A stretch of DNA of 16,419 bases from Nannocystaceae bacterium (GTDB lineage: Bacteria > Myxococcota_A > Polyangia > Nannocystales > Nannocystaceae). Made by a program: the position numbers and the translations under genes. The stretch covers positions 1-16,419 of the forward strand of contig JAESSZ010001152.1 in NCBI GenBank assembly GCA_016763875.1, read 5' to 3'. Below the pieces are notes generated by a model, which searched no databases, was not told the DNA's origin, and worked only from the letters and a program-made list of their open reading frames with translations. Below are positions 6,367 through 14,467 of the stretch, in pieces. Each line of letters begins with the position of its first letter. Within the stretch, counting starts at the first letter, position 1.

Positions 6367-8145
6367 ATGACGGAAAAACTGACCGTGATGCAGGTCTTCG
6401 AGAAGACCGCCGACAAATTCGGAGACAAGACGGCCCTTCGGGTCAAGCGAGGCGGCACATGGAAGGAGACTTCGTGGAGCGGCTATCGCGATGAGGTACG
6501 CCTCGCCGCCAAAGCGTTCATCAAACTCGGTCTTGAGCCCGGACGCGGCGTGTCTATTGTCGGCGCCAACTGCCCGCAGTGGCACATCGCCGACCTCGCC
6601 GCGATCTATGCAGGTGGTCGCCCCGCGGGCGTGTACACCACCAATTCGGCTGAGCAATGTAAATACGTTGCGTCCCACTCCGAAACGGAAATTGCCGTCG
6701 TCGAGAACGAGGTTCAACTCGCCAAGTTCCTCGAGATCCGCGACGAGTTGGCCAACTTCAAGGCCATCGTTTTGATGTACGGCGACAGCAGCGAGGACAA
6801 CGCCTACGCGTGGCCGGAGTTCCTCAAGCTCGGTGAGGAAGCCGACAACGCCGAACTCGACAAGCGCATCGAGGCACAGGACCCGGACGACGTGTGCACG
6901 TACATCTATACGTCGGGCACCACGGGCGAGCCCAAGGCCGTGATGATCAGCCACGACAACATCACGTGGACCGCCAGGGCTGCACTTGAGTCGCTGGGTG
7001 CGGTCGACGATGACCACATGCTGTCTTACCTGCCACTGTCACACATCGCGGAGCAGATCGTGTCGCTGCACGGGCCCATGGTGGCGGGTGCAACGGTGTC
7101 GTTCGCCGAGAGCATGGAAAAGCTCGGCGACAATCTGCGCGAGATTCGACCGACGATCTTCCTCGGCGTGCCACGCGTGTGGGAGAAAATTCAGGCCAAG
7201 ATCCAGGCTGCCGCCGCTGCCAACCCCTCCGGTCTACAAAAGAAGATCGGCGCCTGGGCGCGCAAGGTGGGTCTCAAGGGCGGCTATGCCGACCAAACCG
7301 GCGAAGCGCGGCCGCTATTTTACGGACTGGCGGAAAAGCTCGTGTACACCAAGGTTCGCGAACGCTTGGGCCTTGACCGTTGCCGTGTCGCGGTGACCTC
7401 GGCGGCGCCGATCAGCCAGGACACGTTGGAGTTTTTCCTGAGCTTGGGCGTGCCTCTCATGGAGGTCTATGGGATGTCGGAATGCGCGGGTCCGACCACG
7501 ACCTCGCTGCCGACCGCGTACAAGACTACGTTCGTGGGCCGAAAACTCGACGGCACCGGACTCAAGATCGCCGACGATGGCGAGATCTGCATGCGTGGGC
7601 GGCATGTGTTCAAGGGCTATTTCAAGAACGAGGCGGCGACGACGGAGGCCTTGGACGACGAAGGCTGGCTGCACAGCGGAGACATCGGAGAGATCGACAG
7701 CCGCGGGTTTCTGAAGATCACCGACCGTAAGAAGGACCTCATCATCACCGCGGGCGGCGAGAACGTCGCCCCGCAGTTGATCGAGGGCAAGCTCAAGAGC
7801 ATCCCTTGGGTCAGCCAGGCGGTTGTCGTCGGCGACCGGCAAAAACACCTGTCCGCACTGCTGACCTTGGACGAGACCAAGCTCGACGATGCCATCGCGC
7901 AGGCTGGCAGTAACGCCAAGACCATGGAAGAAGCTGCCGACGACAAGAAAGTCGCGGCCTGGCTGCTCAAGGAGGTCAACAAGATCAACGCGGACCTGGC
8001 GCGGGTGCAAACGATCAAGAAGATCAAGGTGCTTCCCGTTGACCTCTCGATCGACGGCGGCGAGTTGACGCCGACGATGAAGGTCCGCCGCAAGGTCGTG
8101 AACAAGAAGTACCAGTCGTTCATCGACGGCTTCTACGGCGCCTAG
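6367..8145 (+). CDS. Long-chain fatty acid--CoA ligase (AMP-forming), ACSBG/FadD15-like
   Basis: A 592-residue member of the adenylate-forming superfamily activates long-chain fatty acids to acyl-CoA through an acyl-adenylate. Motifs in order: P-loop YIYTSGTTGEPKAVM from residue 179, the A5 motif YGMSECAGPT from 368, GWLHSGDIGEI from 433, the A8 hinge RKKDLIITAGGENV from 454, and the C-terminal catalytic lysine in LTPTMKVRR at K572. The block LDRCRVAVTSAAPISQDTLEFFLSLGVPL is typical of the bubblegum-type and bacterial FAA1-like branch. The frame is open back to 6115, but ATG 6367 is preferred because the homologous region begins there (MTEKLTVMQVFEKTADKFGDKTAL) and the upstream codons look non-coding. 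It is probably cotranscribed with the FluC gene 12 nt downstream. Confidence 0.92.
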   Translation: MTEKLTVMQVFEKTADKFGDKTALRVKRGGTWKETSWSGYRDEVRLAAKAFIKLGLEPGRGVSIVGANCPQWHIADLAAIYAGGRPAGVYTTNSAEQCKYVASHSETEIAVVENEVQLAKFLEIRDELANFKAIVLMYGDSSEDNAYAWPEFLKLGEEADNAELDKRIEAQDPDDVCTYIYTSGTTGEPKAVMISHDNITWTARAALESLGAVDDDHMLSYLPLSHIAEQIVSLHGPMVAGATVSFAESMEKLGDNLREIRPTIFLGVPRVWEKIQAKIQAAAAANPSGLQKKIGAWARKVGLKGGYADQTGEARPLFYGLAEKLVYTKVRERLGLDRCRVAVTSAAPISQDTLEFFLSLGVPLMEVYGMSECAGPTTTSLPTAYKTTFVGRKLDGTGLKIADDGEICMRGRHVFKGYFKNEAATTEALDDEGWLHSGDIGEIDSRGFLKITDRKKDLIITAGGENVAPQLIEGKLKSIPWVSQAVVVGDRQKHLSALLTLDETKLDDAIAQAGSNAKTMEEAADDKKVAAWLLKEVNKINADLARVQTIKKIKVLPVDLSIDGGELTPTMKVRRKVVNKKYQSFIDGFYGA

Positions 8146-8146
8146 T

Positions 8147-8153
8147 AAAGGGG
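8147..8153 (+). promoter_or_regulatory. Ribosome binding site supporting the GTG start of fluC
   Basis: AAAGGGG lies five bases before the GTG at 8158, directly after the synthetase stop. It supports a GTG start and translational proximity to the upstream gene. Confidence 0.6.
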
Positions 8154-8157
8154 CCTG

Positions 8158-8559
8158 GTGCCCACCCCCACCACCGCTGTCGTTCGGCAGCTCGTTTGGG
8201 TTTTCATCGCCGGCGGGACTGGGGCGACTTTGCGGGTCTTGCTCGCGGCTGCCCTGGACGCGCGGTGGTCCGAACGGCTTCCGTTTGTTGGAACGCTGGC
8301 GGTCAACATGCTCGGGTGTCTCGCGATCGGTGTCGCGGCGGCGATGATCCCCGCTGGCACCGCCCGCACCGCGGTCGTCGGGGGCTTTCTCGGCAGGTTC
8401 ACGACTTACAGCGCGTTCGCTTTGTTGTCGTACGAGCTGTTGCGGGACGCGCGATACGCCGTCGTCGGGATTCAGATCGCCACTCACGTCGTCATCGGCG
8501 TGCTGTGCGTCTGGGGCGGTCTGGCTCTGGGGCGGGTGCTGAGCGGGACCACACCGTAA
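8158..8559 (+). CDS. crcB: Fluoride ion channel FluC/CrcB
   Basis: A 133-residue four-helix protein is of normal FluC size. Visible signatures are GGTGATLRVLL in helix 1 (R25), FVGTLAVNMLGCLAIG in helix 2 (N50) and GGFLGRFTTYSAF in helix 3. FluC channels are dual-topology dimers that expel cytoplasmic fluoride. The helix-3 motif departs from the usual GGFTTFSTF: the second glycine is Arg80 and the first F-box phenylalanine is Tyr84, while Phe87 is kept. The start is GTG at 8158, 12 nt after the acyl-CoA synthetase stop, with AAAGGGG in front. No fluoride riboswitch is visible between the two genes, so fluoride control would have to come from elsewhere. Confidence 0.9.
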   Translation: MPTPTTAVVRQLVWVFIAGGTGATLRVLLAAALDARWSERLPFVGTLAVNMLGCLAIGVAAAMIPAGTARTAVVGGFLGRFTTYSAFALLSYELLRDARYAVVGIQIATHVVIGVLCVWGGLALGRVLSGTTP

Positions 8560-8622
8560 GCGCGCGTTCAGTGGATAGGTATTTGAAAGCGGACAGCCTG
8601 CGAGGCGCACCCTCTTGCAGGG

Positions 8623-9783
8623 TTGGGACTTTCGCCGCTTTCTTGGCCGGCCGCGGGACGCGTGCGACCAAACCTACAGGTGGTCACTTCTCCTACCCCA
8701 TTCGCCCGGAACTCAGCGCGACGCGTTGCCATCTTTTGCTCGGAGGGCCTGCGGCCCAGCGCGTGCTGTGTCGTTGATGCGCTGGAGATCCGCGGATACA
8801 CCGCCCGACTGTGGACCGGCCGTGATGCCAGTGCTGCGCTGCAACGCTCGCGACGCCGCCACGATGCTGACCTGAGAGTTGTATTCGCCCCCGAGGCGCT
8901 CGACCCCGAAGTGCATCAACGGGTGCTGCGCGGCTTGGACCCGACCGCGCGCGGCGACGTGCTGCTGATCGCGTTCGACCGCCCCTGCGACGCGATCGCT
9001 GCCATCGAGTCGGCGTGCGGACACAGGGCGCCACGGACAGTGCCGCGGCGATACACCCGCGCAGTATTGGTCCACCCGACGCTGGTCGAATCCAAGTTGG
9101 AGTTGGGTCGATGGGTACGCCCGGGACTCGCGGGCACGGCAACGTTCGCTGCAGTCACGGCAGCCATCCTCTATTCGTCAGGCTCGATGCACGGCGGACA
9201 GAGCAATGCCCCGGAGCCGTTGGCCGTATCCACGCCTCTGTCCACACCACGGACACTGGCCGTCGGCACGCCGCAGAGCACCCGGATCTCCGATGACGTG
9301 ACGTTGGCTTCGACCGGTGACGCCTGGGGTCTGCGGCGCGGGAGCGACGCGAGCTTCGCTTCGGAAGTGGACCGCGCGTTCGATGAGAACTTCGAAGAAG
9401 ACGTCATCATCATCATTGATGACGACGACGAGCCGCAGCCCCGGTCGAGCGTTCGTGCGACCGCCAACGCGGCGACCAACGTCCTGTACCGAGAGATGGC
9501 GGAGACCGAGCACGACGCGAGCGCCAGCGATGGGCCCTACCCGAGCGCGACCGCAAGCGCGGAGACCGATACAAACGCGACCGCCGCCACGCCTGCTAAG
9601 GCGTCTGGGGACATCCCGTTTGACAGCTCGATCCTGCTGCAAGCCCCCGCGGCGATGAGCCCCGCGCTGCGGCCGACGCGGGTGTCGGACCTTCCGGCGC
9701 CCACCTCGCGCACTGAGAGAGTGTCCATTCCGTCCAAGCGCCGTCGAGCCACGATCACCCTCGCCGATCCGTTCGCCCTGTAA
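8623..9783 (+). CDS. Unrecognised single-pass membrane protein with an N-terminal alpha/beta domain and an acidic tract
   Basis: I do not recognise a family. Residues 33-132 look like an alternating alpha/beta domain (RVAIFCSEGL, YTARLWTG, LRVVFAPEAL, VLLIAFDRPC) similar in outline to receiver, TIR or Rossmannoid folds, but no catalytic motif is clear. One transmembrane segment lies at about 168-186 (GLAGTATFAAVTAAILYSSG), preceded by Arg residues, which puts the N-terminal domain in the cytoplasm and the C-terminal 200 residues outside. The outer part is low-complexity, Ser/Thr/Ala/Pro-rich, with a striking stretch EEDVIIIIDDDDE at 258-270 and a basic end (SKRRRATITLADPFAL). The start is uncertain: TTG 8623 is the longest, and GTG 8680 just before the alpha/beta domain is also plausible. 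It follows fluC by 63 nt. Confidence 0.6.
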   Translation: MGLSPLSWPAAGRVRPNLQVVTSPTPFARNSARRVAIFCSEGLRPSACCVVDALEIRGYTARLWTGRDASAALQRSRRRHDADLRVVFAPEALDPEVHQRVLRGLDPTARGDVLLIAFDRPCDAIAAIESACGHRAPRTVPRRYTRAVLVHPTLVESKLELGRWVRPGLAGTATFAAVTAAILYSSGSMHGGQSNAPEPLAVSTPLSTPRTLAVGTPQSTRISDDVTLASTGDAWGLRRGSDASFASEVDRAFDENFEEDVIIIIDDDDEPQPRSSVRATANAATNVLYREMAETEHDASASDGPYPSATASAETDTNATAATPAKASGDIPFDSSILLQAPAAMSPALRPTRVSDLPAPTSRTERVSIPSKRRRATITLADPFAL

Positions 9784-9903
9784 TCCTGCTTGAGGGCATG
9801 CGTTGGTAAGGCACCGATGCGAGGCAACCGCAGCTATCGGTGTGTGCCCACACCGAACCCAAGGACTTTGCGCCGCCGCCCGCGGCCAGGCACGATCGAG
9901 GCG

Positions 9904-10671
9904 ATGAATGCTCAGTTCCGCGGGGCGCAGCTGGCGGTTCTGCTCGGTATCGTGGCTTTCCCCGCCGCAGCCGGCGCCTCAAGTCCGCCCCCTCCCGAAC
10001 CGAACGCGCCCGCGGGTAGCGACGCCGCGGTCCTCACCGCCAGCCCGGACCTGGAGTTGGAGGAGGCGCCGAGCACCGTCGACGCCAAGCAACCGGACTC
10101 AACATCGAGCACCGGCCGTCCGCGGTTCCCACGGCTCGTGTTGGCCGGCGGCCCGTTCATCGGTCCACACGCGATCGGGAGCGAGGAATGTCGGGCCGAA
10201 GCACGCACGTGCGAAAAACACGGGTCCTTCTTCGGACTCGGTCTGCAGATCGAGATTCGTGGGCGCCTGTACAAACCTCTGTACGTTCACGCGCGCGGGT
10301 TCATCGCGAAGAACGTCTCCCCCGCGGACCGGGTCTATCGTGGCGTCGGTGGCGGCAGTGTTGGACTGGGCGCGTACGGGCGTCGCGTGTTCGGGCGCGC
10401 CGAGCTGATCGTGTTGTCCGCTTACGGCGACAACAGCTTCACGCCTCCGTTCCACGACAGCGCGACCGGGCGGGACACATGGGGACACACTGCCGGCCTC
10501 ATCAGTGCGGGATTCCGCCAGCCGATCCGTCAACGGCTCGCCGCCGAGCTGTGGGCAGGCGCGATGATCGGGCCCAGGTCTGAACGCACGGCGCCGGGCA
10601 CCGAGCCTGACCGACGCGTTCTTCCGACCTTCATGTTGGGCCTGAACGTCGCGTTCGACGCGTGGCCATGA
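9904..10671 (+). CDS. Secreted hypothetical protein, possible outer-membrane beta barrel
   Basis: From ATG 9904 the protein is 255 residues with a signal peptide (AQLAVLLGIVAFPAAAGA, cut near residue 25). A Pro/Ala/Asp-rich linker runs to about residue 70. A domain of short alternating hydrophobic strands rich in Gly, Arg and aromatics follows (RLVLAGGPFIGPHAIG, SFFGLGLQIEIRGRLY, GSVGLGAYGRRVFGRAELIVLSAYG, MLGLNVAFDAWP). That pattern and the end strand suggest an outer-membrane barrel or porin-like surface protein. Two cysteines (EECRAEARTCEKHG) could form a disulfide. No family is recognised. The frame opens at 9790, but the upstream codons are Arg/Pro-rich and lack a signal sequence, so 9904 is preferred; GAGG lies just before it. 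Confidence 0.7.
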   Translation: MNAQFRGAQLAVLLGIVAFPAAAGASSPPPPEPNAPAGSDAAVLTASPDLELEEAPSTVDAKQPDSTSSTGRPRFPRLVLAGGPFIGPHAIGSEECRAEARTCEKHGSFFGLGLQIEIRGRLYKPLYVHARGFIAKNVSPADRVYRGVGGGSVGLGAYGRRVFGRAELIVLSAYGDNSFTPPFHDSATGRDTWGHTAGLISAGFRQPIRQRLAAELWAGAMIGPRSERTAPGTEPDRRVLPTFMLGLNVAFDAWP

Positions 10672-10731
10672 CCGACGACGTAGGACCACGACGTAGCGAC
10701 AAACCGTGCCGTCCGGCATCCGCGCAATGCA

Positions 10732-10745
10732 ACCGGTCGACCGGT
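10732..10745. promoter_or_regulatory. Perfect 14-bp palindrome ACCGGTCGACCGGT before the helicase gene
   Basis: The site lies in the 180-nt gap between the secreted protein and the helicase, 107 nt upstream of the helicase ATG. It is exactly symmetric without a spacer and has no T tract after it, so an operator is more likely than a terminator. A short direct repeat ACGACGTAG (10675-10683 and 10688-10696) lies just upstream. Confidence 0.3.
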
Positions 10746-10851
10746 GACCGCTCCCGCGACGCCTCACGGTAGATCCGGCAAAGCGTCGCTGAGACTTGAA
10801 AGCCCAAGCCGGCCCCCGTAATTCTTGGCGTCCGCGACACGCGGCGCAGCG

Positions 10852-12927
10852 ATGGACCTCGGCCACCTCAACCCCAGTCAGCGACTCGCGGTCACGACCA
10901 CCGAAGGCCCATTGCTGGTCTTGGCCGGCGCGGGCTCCGGCAAGACCCGCGTCATCACGCATCGTGTCGTGTACCTCCTCGAGCAGGGCGTGCCCGCCGA
11001 TCGCATCGTCGCGTTGTCGTTCACAAACAAGGCGGCCGGCGAGATGCGGGCACGTCTGGGCAAGATGGTCGGGCCCAAGATTGCGGGCGCACTGGTGCTC
11101 TCGACGTTTCACAGCCTCGGTGTACGGATCCTGCGGTCGGATCCGGAGCCGTTCGGCATGCCCGGGTCACGATTTTCGATTCTCGACCAAGGCGACGTCT
11201 ACGGGGTCGTCCGCGGTCTGCTGCGCGAACACGGCCATCACGTTGGCGGGGACCGTCGCTTCGATCTCGGCGCCATCGTTCAGCGGATCAGCCTGTGGAA
11301 AAACAACTTCATCGATCCCGAGAGCGTCCAGAGCGAGGTCGTGGACGAATACGATGTGGTGGCGGCCTCGATCTACGAGCCCTACTTCGACCGTCTCGGT
11401 AGCCTCGGCGCCGTCGATTTCGATGACCTGGTGTGCCTGGTCGCGCGGGTGCTGACCCAAGACGAGGTGACGCGCGACCGCTGGCAGCAACGCTTCGACT
11501 ACGTCATGGTCGACGAGTACCAGGACACCAACAGCGCGCAGCTCCAGCTACTGCGCGGTATCGTCCGGCTGCCGAATCAAAACCTATGTGTCGTCGGCGA
11601 CGATGACCAGGCGATCTACGGCTGGCGTGGGGCCGACGTTCGCAACATTTTGGCGTTCGGCGAGCACTTCGAGGGAGCGAAGGAGGTCAAGCTGCAGGAG
11701 AACTACCGTTCTCGGGGCCCGATCCTCGAAGCCGCCAACTCGGTGGTCAGAAACAACAAAGATCGCCACGAGAAGGAACTGATCGTCACGCGCCACGGAG
11801 GCGACCCGGTCAACGTCGTCGTCGCCGCCGATGGCAATGCCGAGGCGATGTGGATCGGCAAGAAGATCCGCAGGATGGTCGTCGACCAGACCATTGACCC
11901 ATGCGAGGTCGCGGTGCTGTACAGATCGGCGCTGCAGGCGAAACTCATCGAAGAGGAGCTCCAGACCCACGGTGTGGCCTACCGGGTCCTTGGCGGTCAG
12001 TCGATGTACGACAAAAAGGAGGTCAAGGACGCCCAAGCCTACCTCAAGGCGATTGTCGTGCCGCGAGACGAACTCGCCGTCCGCCGCGCCCTGGAAACCC
12101 CACCTCGCGGCGTGGGGCGCAAGACCATGGACATCCTGTCCAGCTACGCCAAGGCCAATCACATACCGCTGATTGAAGCCGTGCACCGGCTCGACTCGAT
12201 CCCTGACCTGCCCGGCCGTTCGGTCGAAGGCCTCGCAAGTTTCTCGCGCATCATCCGGCGCGCCCAAGTCCGCGCCCGCGAAGCCGGTGCCTCCGTCGCC
12301 CTGAGGGAGGTTCTCGACGACATCAAGCTGCGGGACCATATTCGGCACGACGTCGGCTCGGCGAAGGCCACCGAGTTCCGCTGGCAGTCAATCCAATGGC
12401 TGCTGGGCAGTATTCAGCGCTACGAAGAGCGCGTTGCCGCCAAGGGGCCCGACGCTCGTCCGCACTGGCCGGAGTACCTCGGCACGTTATCGCTCGATGG
12501 GGCTGCCAATAGCCCCGAGCCGGAGGAAGCAGCTCCGGTGGGCAAGGTCACGCTCGCCACGCTGCACAGCTCCAAGGGCCTCGAGTGGGACCACGTGTTC
12601 ATCATTGGCGTCGAAGAGGGCACGATGCCACATCGTCGTGTGGAGGCGCCGCGCGCCAGCGATGCGATTGCGGGTGACCTCGATGAGGAACGCCGCCTCT
12701 TCTACGTCGGTATCACGCGCGCCCGCGAGCAGTTGTGGCTGACCCGCGGCGCGGGACGCATCGACCGCGGCCGTGAGATCGAGCGTGTTCCGAGCCGATT
12801 CCTTGAAGAGCTACCCGACACGGTCCACCACTACGACATCAATAAGGAGGAAGAGCTGTCCTCGCAGGACATTGGTGATATCGCCGGTGAGTTTCTGTCC
12901 TCCATCGCGGCGCCGTCGGACTCGTAG
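10852..12927 (+). CDS. ATP-dependent DNA helicase, Rep/UvrD/PcrA family (superfamily 1A)
   Basis: A 691-residue 3'-5' DNA helicase contains every core motif: Q-motif LNPSQRLAV, Walker A GAGSGKT (K31), motif Ia SFTNKAAGEM, FHSLGVRIL, Walker B VDEYQDTN (D221, E222), motif III VVGDDDQAIYGWRGAD near 249, motif IV LQENYRSR, motif V TLHSSKGLEWDHVFIIG from about 570, and motif VI YVGITRAREQL near 618. Length and the end PSRFLEELP fit Rep most closely; the extended C-terminus of UvrD/PcrA is absent. Rep-type helicases clear protein blocks from replication forks. Start ATG 10852 is preferred over the open TTG at 10825 because LNPSQR should lie near the N-terminus. It stands alone, convergent with the lipoprotein gene. 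Confidence 0.95.
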   Translation: MDLGHLNPSQRLAVTTTEGPLLVLAGAGSGKTRVITHRVVYLLEQGVPADRIVALSFTNKAAGEMRARLGKMVGPKIAGALVLSTFHSLGVRILRSDPEPFGMPGSRFSILDQGDVYGVVRGLLREHGHHVGGDRRFDLGAIVQRISLWKNNFIDPESVQSEVVDEYDVVAASIYEPYFDRLGSLGAVDFDDLVCLVARVLTQDEVTRDRWQQRFDYVMVDEYQDTNSAQLQLLRGIVRLPNQNLCVVGDDDQAIYGWRGADVRNILAFGEHFEGAKEVKLQENYRSRGPILEAANSVVRNNKDRHEKELIVTRHGGDPVNVVVAADGNAEAMWIGKKIRRMVVDQTIDPCEVAVLYRSALQAKLIEEELQTHGVAYRVLGGQSMYDKKEVKDAQAYLKAIVVPRDELAVRRALETPPRGVGRKTMDILSSYAKANHIPLIEAVHRLDSIPDLPGRSVEGLASFSRIIRRAQVRAREAGASVALREVLDDIKLRDHIRHDVGSAKATEFRWQSIQWLLGSIQRYEERVAAKGPDARPHWPEYLGTLSLDGAANSPEPEEAAPVGKVTLATLHSSKGLEWDHVFIIGVEEGTMPHRRVEAPRASDAIAGDLDEERRLFYVGITRAREQLWLTRGAGRIDRGREIERVPSRFLEELPDTVHHYDINKEEELSSQDIGDIAGEFLSSIAAPSDS

Positions 12928-12943
12928 TCGGGCGCCGGCCATG

Positions 12944-12972
12944 AAAAAAGCCGGACCCCAGATGGGCCCGGC
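12944..12972 (-). terminator. Rho-independent terminator of the lipoprotein gene
   Basis: GCCGG-A-CCC pairs with GGG-C-CCGGC (12950-12958 with 12964-12972) around a 5-base loop, with one A/C mismatch. On the minus strand the hairpin is followed by six T residues (12944-12949), as expected 40 nt after the lipoprotein stop. On the plus strand only CCTTT follows, so it would end helicase transcripts less efficiently. Confidence 0.8.
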
Positions 12973-13011
12973 CTTTGTGATTCCTGCGACTAGCTCGCAG
13001 TGAAGTGTCGA

Positions 13012-13875
13012 CTATTTGGCTGCGCCGCAGGCACTCGGGACGAGGCCCTGGGCCAGATCGATCTCTGCGTCGCTGCAGACGTCGTCCCCCGTGCAGTCGT
13101 CGTCGGTGAGACAGCCCGAGCACACGCCGAGCGTGATAGCGTCGGCCAGGGTGGCCGCCGCGCAGAACGTGCTCATGCAAGCACCACTGCCCGTAGCGAG
13201 GTCACAACCAGAGCCGTCCGGCAGCGACAGGTCTGCAACGCAAGTCTTGCTGCCGCTGATGTTCGGCACATCGTAGCTCGGCTGACAACTGGTGCCGTCT
13301 CCACACCCTGCGTCATCTTCACACTCTGAGCAGGTCGACGCCGAGAGGTCGAACATCGGCGCATCAATGATGAGCGCGCAGACCAAGTCGTCGACACAAA
13401 CATCGCTACTCTCGCAGCCTGCACCGAGCGTACCGTCGTTGCAGGCCGACGGGACCGAAGTTATTGGGTTGGGCAACGAGCAGCCGAACTCACAGTCCGC
13501 GTCTTCGTTGCACTCGCCACAAATGCCGCCAAGGATGCCTGCGGCGTAGCACTCCATCGAGATGCAGTCGGTGTTCTCAGTGCACATCGAGCCGTCGGGC
13601 AGCGGATCGACGCCACCCTCGGAGGAGCCGCCCTCAGCCGTGGTCGCCGTGCCCATCGTCATCGGGCCGCCGCTGCTCTCCATGCCTGCGGTCGTATCGC
13701 CTTCCATCATCCCGGAACCACCAACGGTGGTCATGTTGGTACCGCCGTCATCGGCGCCACCGGTGGTTCCCTCAGCGGCGGTGTCATCACCCCCGGAGTC
13801 GTCGGCGGGGCAACCGGTCGAGAGCGTCAAAGCGAAGGACAAGGTGAGGCTGGAAAACAGGTGAAGCTTTGTCAT
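13012..13875 (-). CDS. Cys-rich secreted lipoprotein with a Thr/Gly/Asp tether (Nannocystaceae type)
   Basis: The 287-residue protein begins with a lipoprotein signal, MTKLHLFSSLTLSFALTLSTG, and the lipobox cysteine C22. Residues 23-92 are a low-complexity tether of Thr, Gly, Asp, Ser and Met. The rest is a domain with some twenty cysteines in repeats such as CTENTDCISMECY, CGECNEDADCEFGC, CSECEDDAGCGDGTSC and CSGCLTDDDCTGDDVC, which look like disulfide-bonded Dickkopf-like modules and may bind calcium through their acidic residues. Proteins of this design are abundant in Nannocystaceae; their function is unknown. Start ATG 13873-13875 is chosen over the ATG at 13894 because AGGAG lies at 13886-13890 and the signal then has normal length. 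A terminator lies downstream. Confidence 0.85.
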   Translation of the reverse strand: MTKLHLFSSLTLSFALTLSTGCPADDSGGDDTAAEGTTGGADDGGTNMTTVGGSGMMEGDTTAGMESSGGPMTMGTATTAEGGSSEGGVDPLPDGSMCTENTDCISMECYAAGILGGICGECNEDADCEFGCSLPNPITSVPSACNDGTLGAGCESSDVCVDDLVCALIIDAPMFDLSASTCSECEDDAGCGDGTSCQPSYDVPNISGSKTCVADLSLPDGSGCDLATGSGACMSTFCAAATLADAITLGVCSGCLTDDDCTGDDVCSDAEIDLAQGLVPSACGAAK

Positions 13876-13884
13876 GGCGAATAA

Positions 13885-13890
13885 TCTCCT
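13885..13890 (-). promoter_or_regulatory. Ribosome binding site deciding the lipoprotein start
   Basis: On the minus strand AGGAGA lies ten to fifteen bases before the ATG at 13875. The alternative upstream ATG (13894-13896) would place this sequence inside the coding region, so the site argues for the shorter protein. Confidence 0.7.
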
Positions 13891-13914
13891 GAGCATCGTC
13901 TACGCCCGGTCCAG

Positions 13915-13946
13915 CAAAGTCCAGACCGATCTGCGTATTGACTTTG
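13915..13946. promoter_or_regulatory. Inverted repeat in the lipoprotein leader
   Basis: CAAAGTC (13915-13921) and GACTTTG (13940-13946) are exact complements, 18 nt apart, 40-71 nt before the lipoprotein start. Half-site spacing of about two helical turns suits a dimeric regulator. The rest of the 156-nt gap to the Rieske gene shows no confident promoter. Confidence 0.3.
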
Positions 13947-14031
13947 TGCAAGGGCGGCCCGTCGCGAGCACGCCACTGCGGCGGACCCTACGACAAAACC
14001 CCAACTCACAACAGCATCGTGCCCTGCTGCT

Positions 14032-14463
14032 TCAATCCGCCGGTTCTGGCGGGTTTTCGGGATCGTGCGTCGCGGCACTGTCGCCAGCCGGCACCGTGAC
14101 CAAGGCGTCCGCGCCGACTGCTCGCACCGCGTAGCGTTCCAGGTGCAAGCCAACGCACGGACCAAAGTCGCACTCGCCGGTGATGACCTGAAACTGCGCC
14201 CCGTGAGTGTGGCAGTAGATGCGCCCGACGTTGCGCGAGTAGAAGCGGCGCGATCCCATGTCGAGATCCGTGCCGACATGTGGACACCAGTTTCGGTACG
14301 CGACCAACGTGTCGACGGGCCCCTCGTCGTATCGCAGCACAAACCCCTCGAACGTCTCGCCGGCTGCGACAAACGTGAACGGTATCGACTCACCATGTCG
14401 CAAGGCGCCCGCCCCCACCACGCGGATCTCCTGCTCCCGACCGCTGTCAGTGGCGTCCGGCAC
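14032..14463 (-). CDS. Rieske-type [2Fe-2S] protein
   Basis: A 143-residue soluble protein shows the two Rieske cluster motifs: C60-P-H62 (RNWCPHVGTDLDM) and C84-H-T-H87 (IYCHTHGAQF), the usual CxH and CxxH ligands of a [2Fe-2S] centre. The segment ending GECDFGPCVGLHLERYAVR matches the end of Rieske ferredoxin domains. No transmembrane helix, signal peptide or oxygenase catalytic domain is present, so this is a stand-alone ferredoxin-like electron carrier or a regulatory subunit rather than an oxygenase alpha subunit. The start is GTG at 14461-14463, four bases after the acyl-CoA dehydrogenase stop, so the two are probably cotranscribed and may act together. A Pro/Glu-rich tail ends the protein. 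Confidence 0.88.
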   Translation of the reverse strand: MPDATDSGREQEIRVVGAGALRHGESIPFTFVAAGETFEGFVLRYDEGPVDTLVAYRNWCPHVGTDLDMGSRRFYSRNVGRIYCHTHGAQFQVITGECDFGPCVGLHLERYAVRAVGADALVTVPAGDSAATHDPENPPEPAD

Positions 14464-14467
14464 CGAG

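Noticed and set aside
7315..8610. 431-codon minus-strand frame
   Set aside because: Antisense of the acyl-CoA synthetase and fluC, both certain genes; composition is Arg/Asp/Gln-rich without domains.
10099..11112. 337-codon minus-strand frame
   Set aside because: Antisense of the secreted protein and the helicase N-terminus, including the Walker A region.
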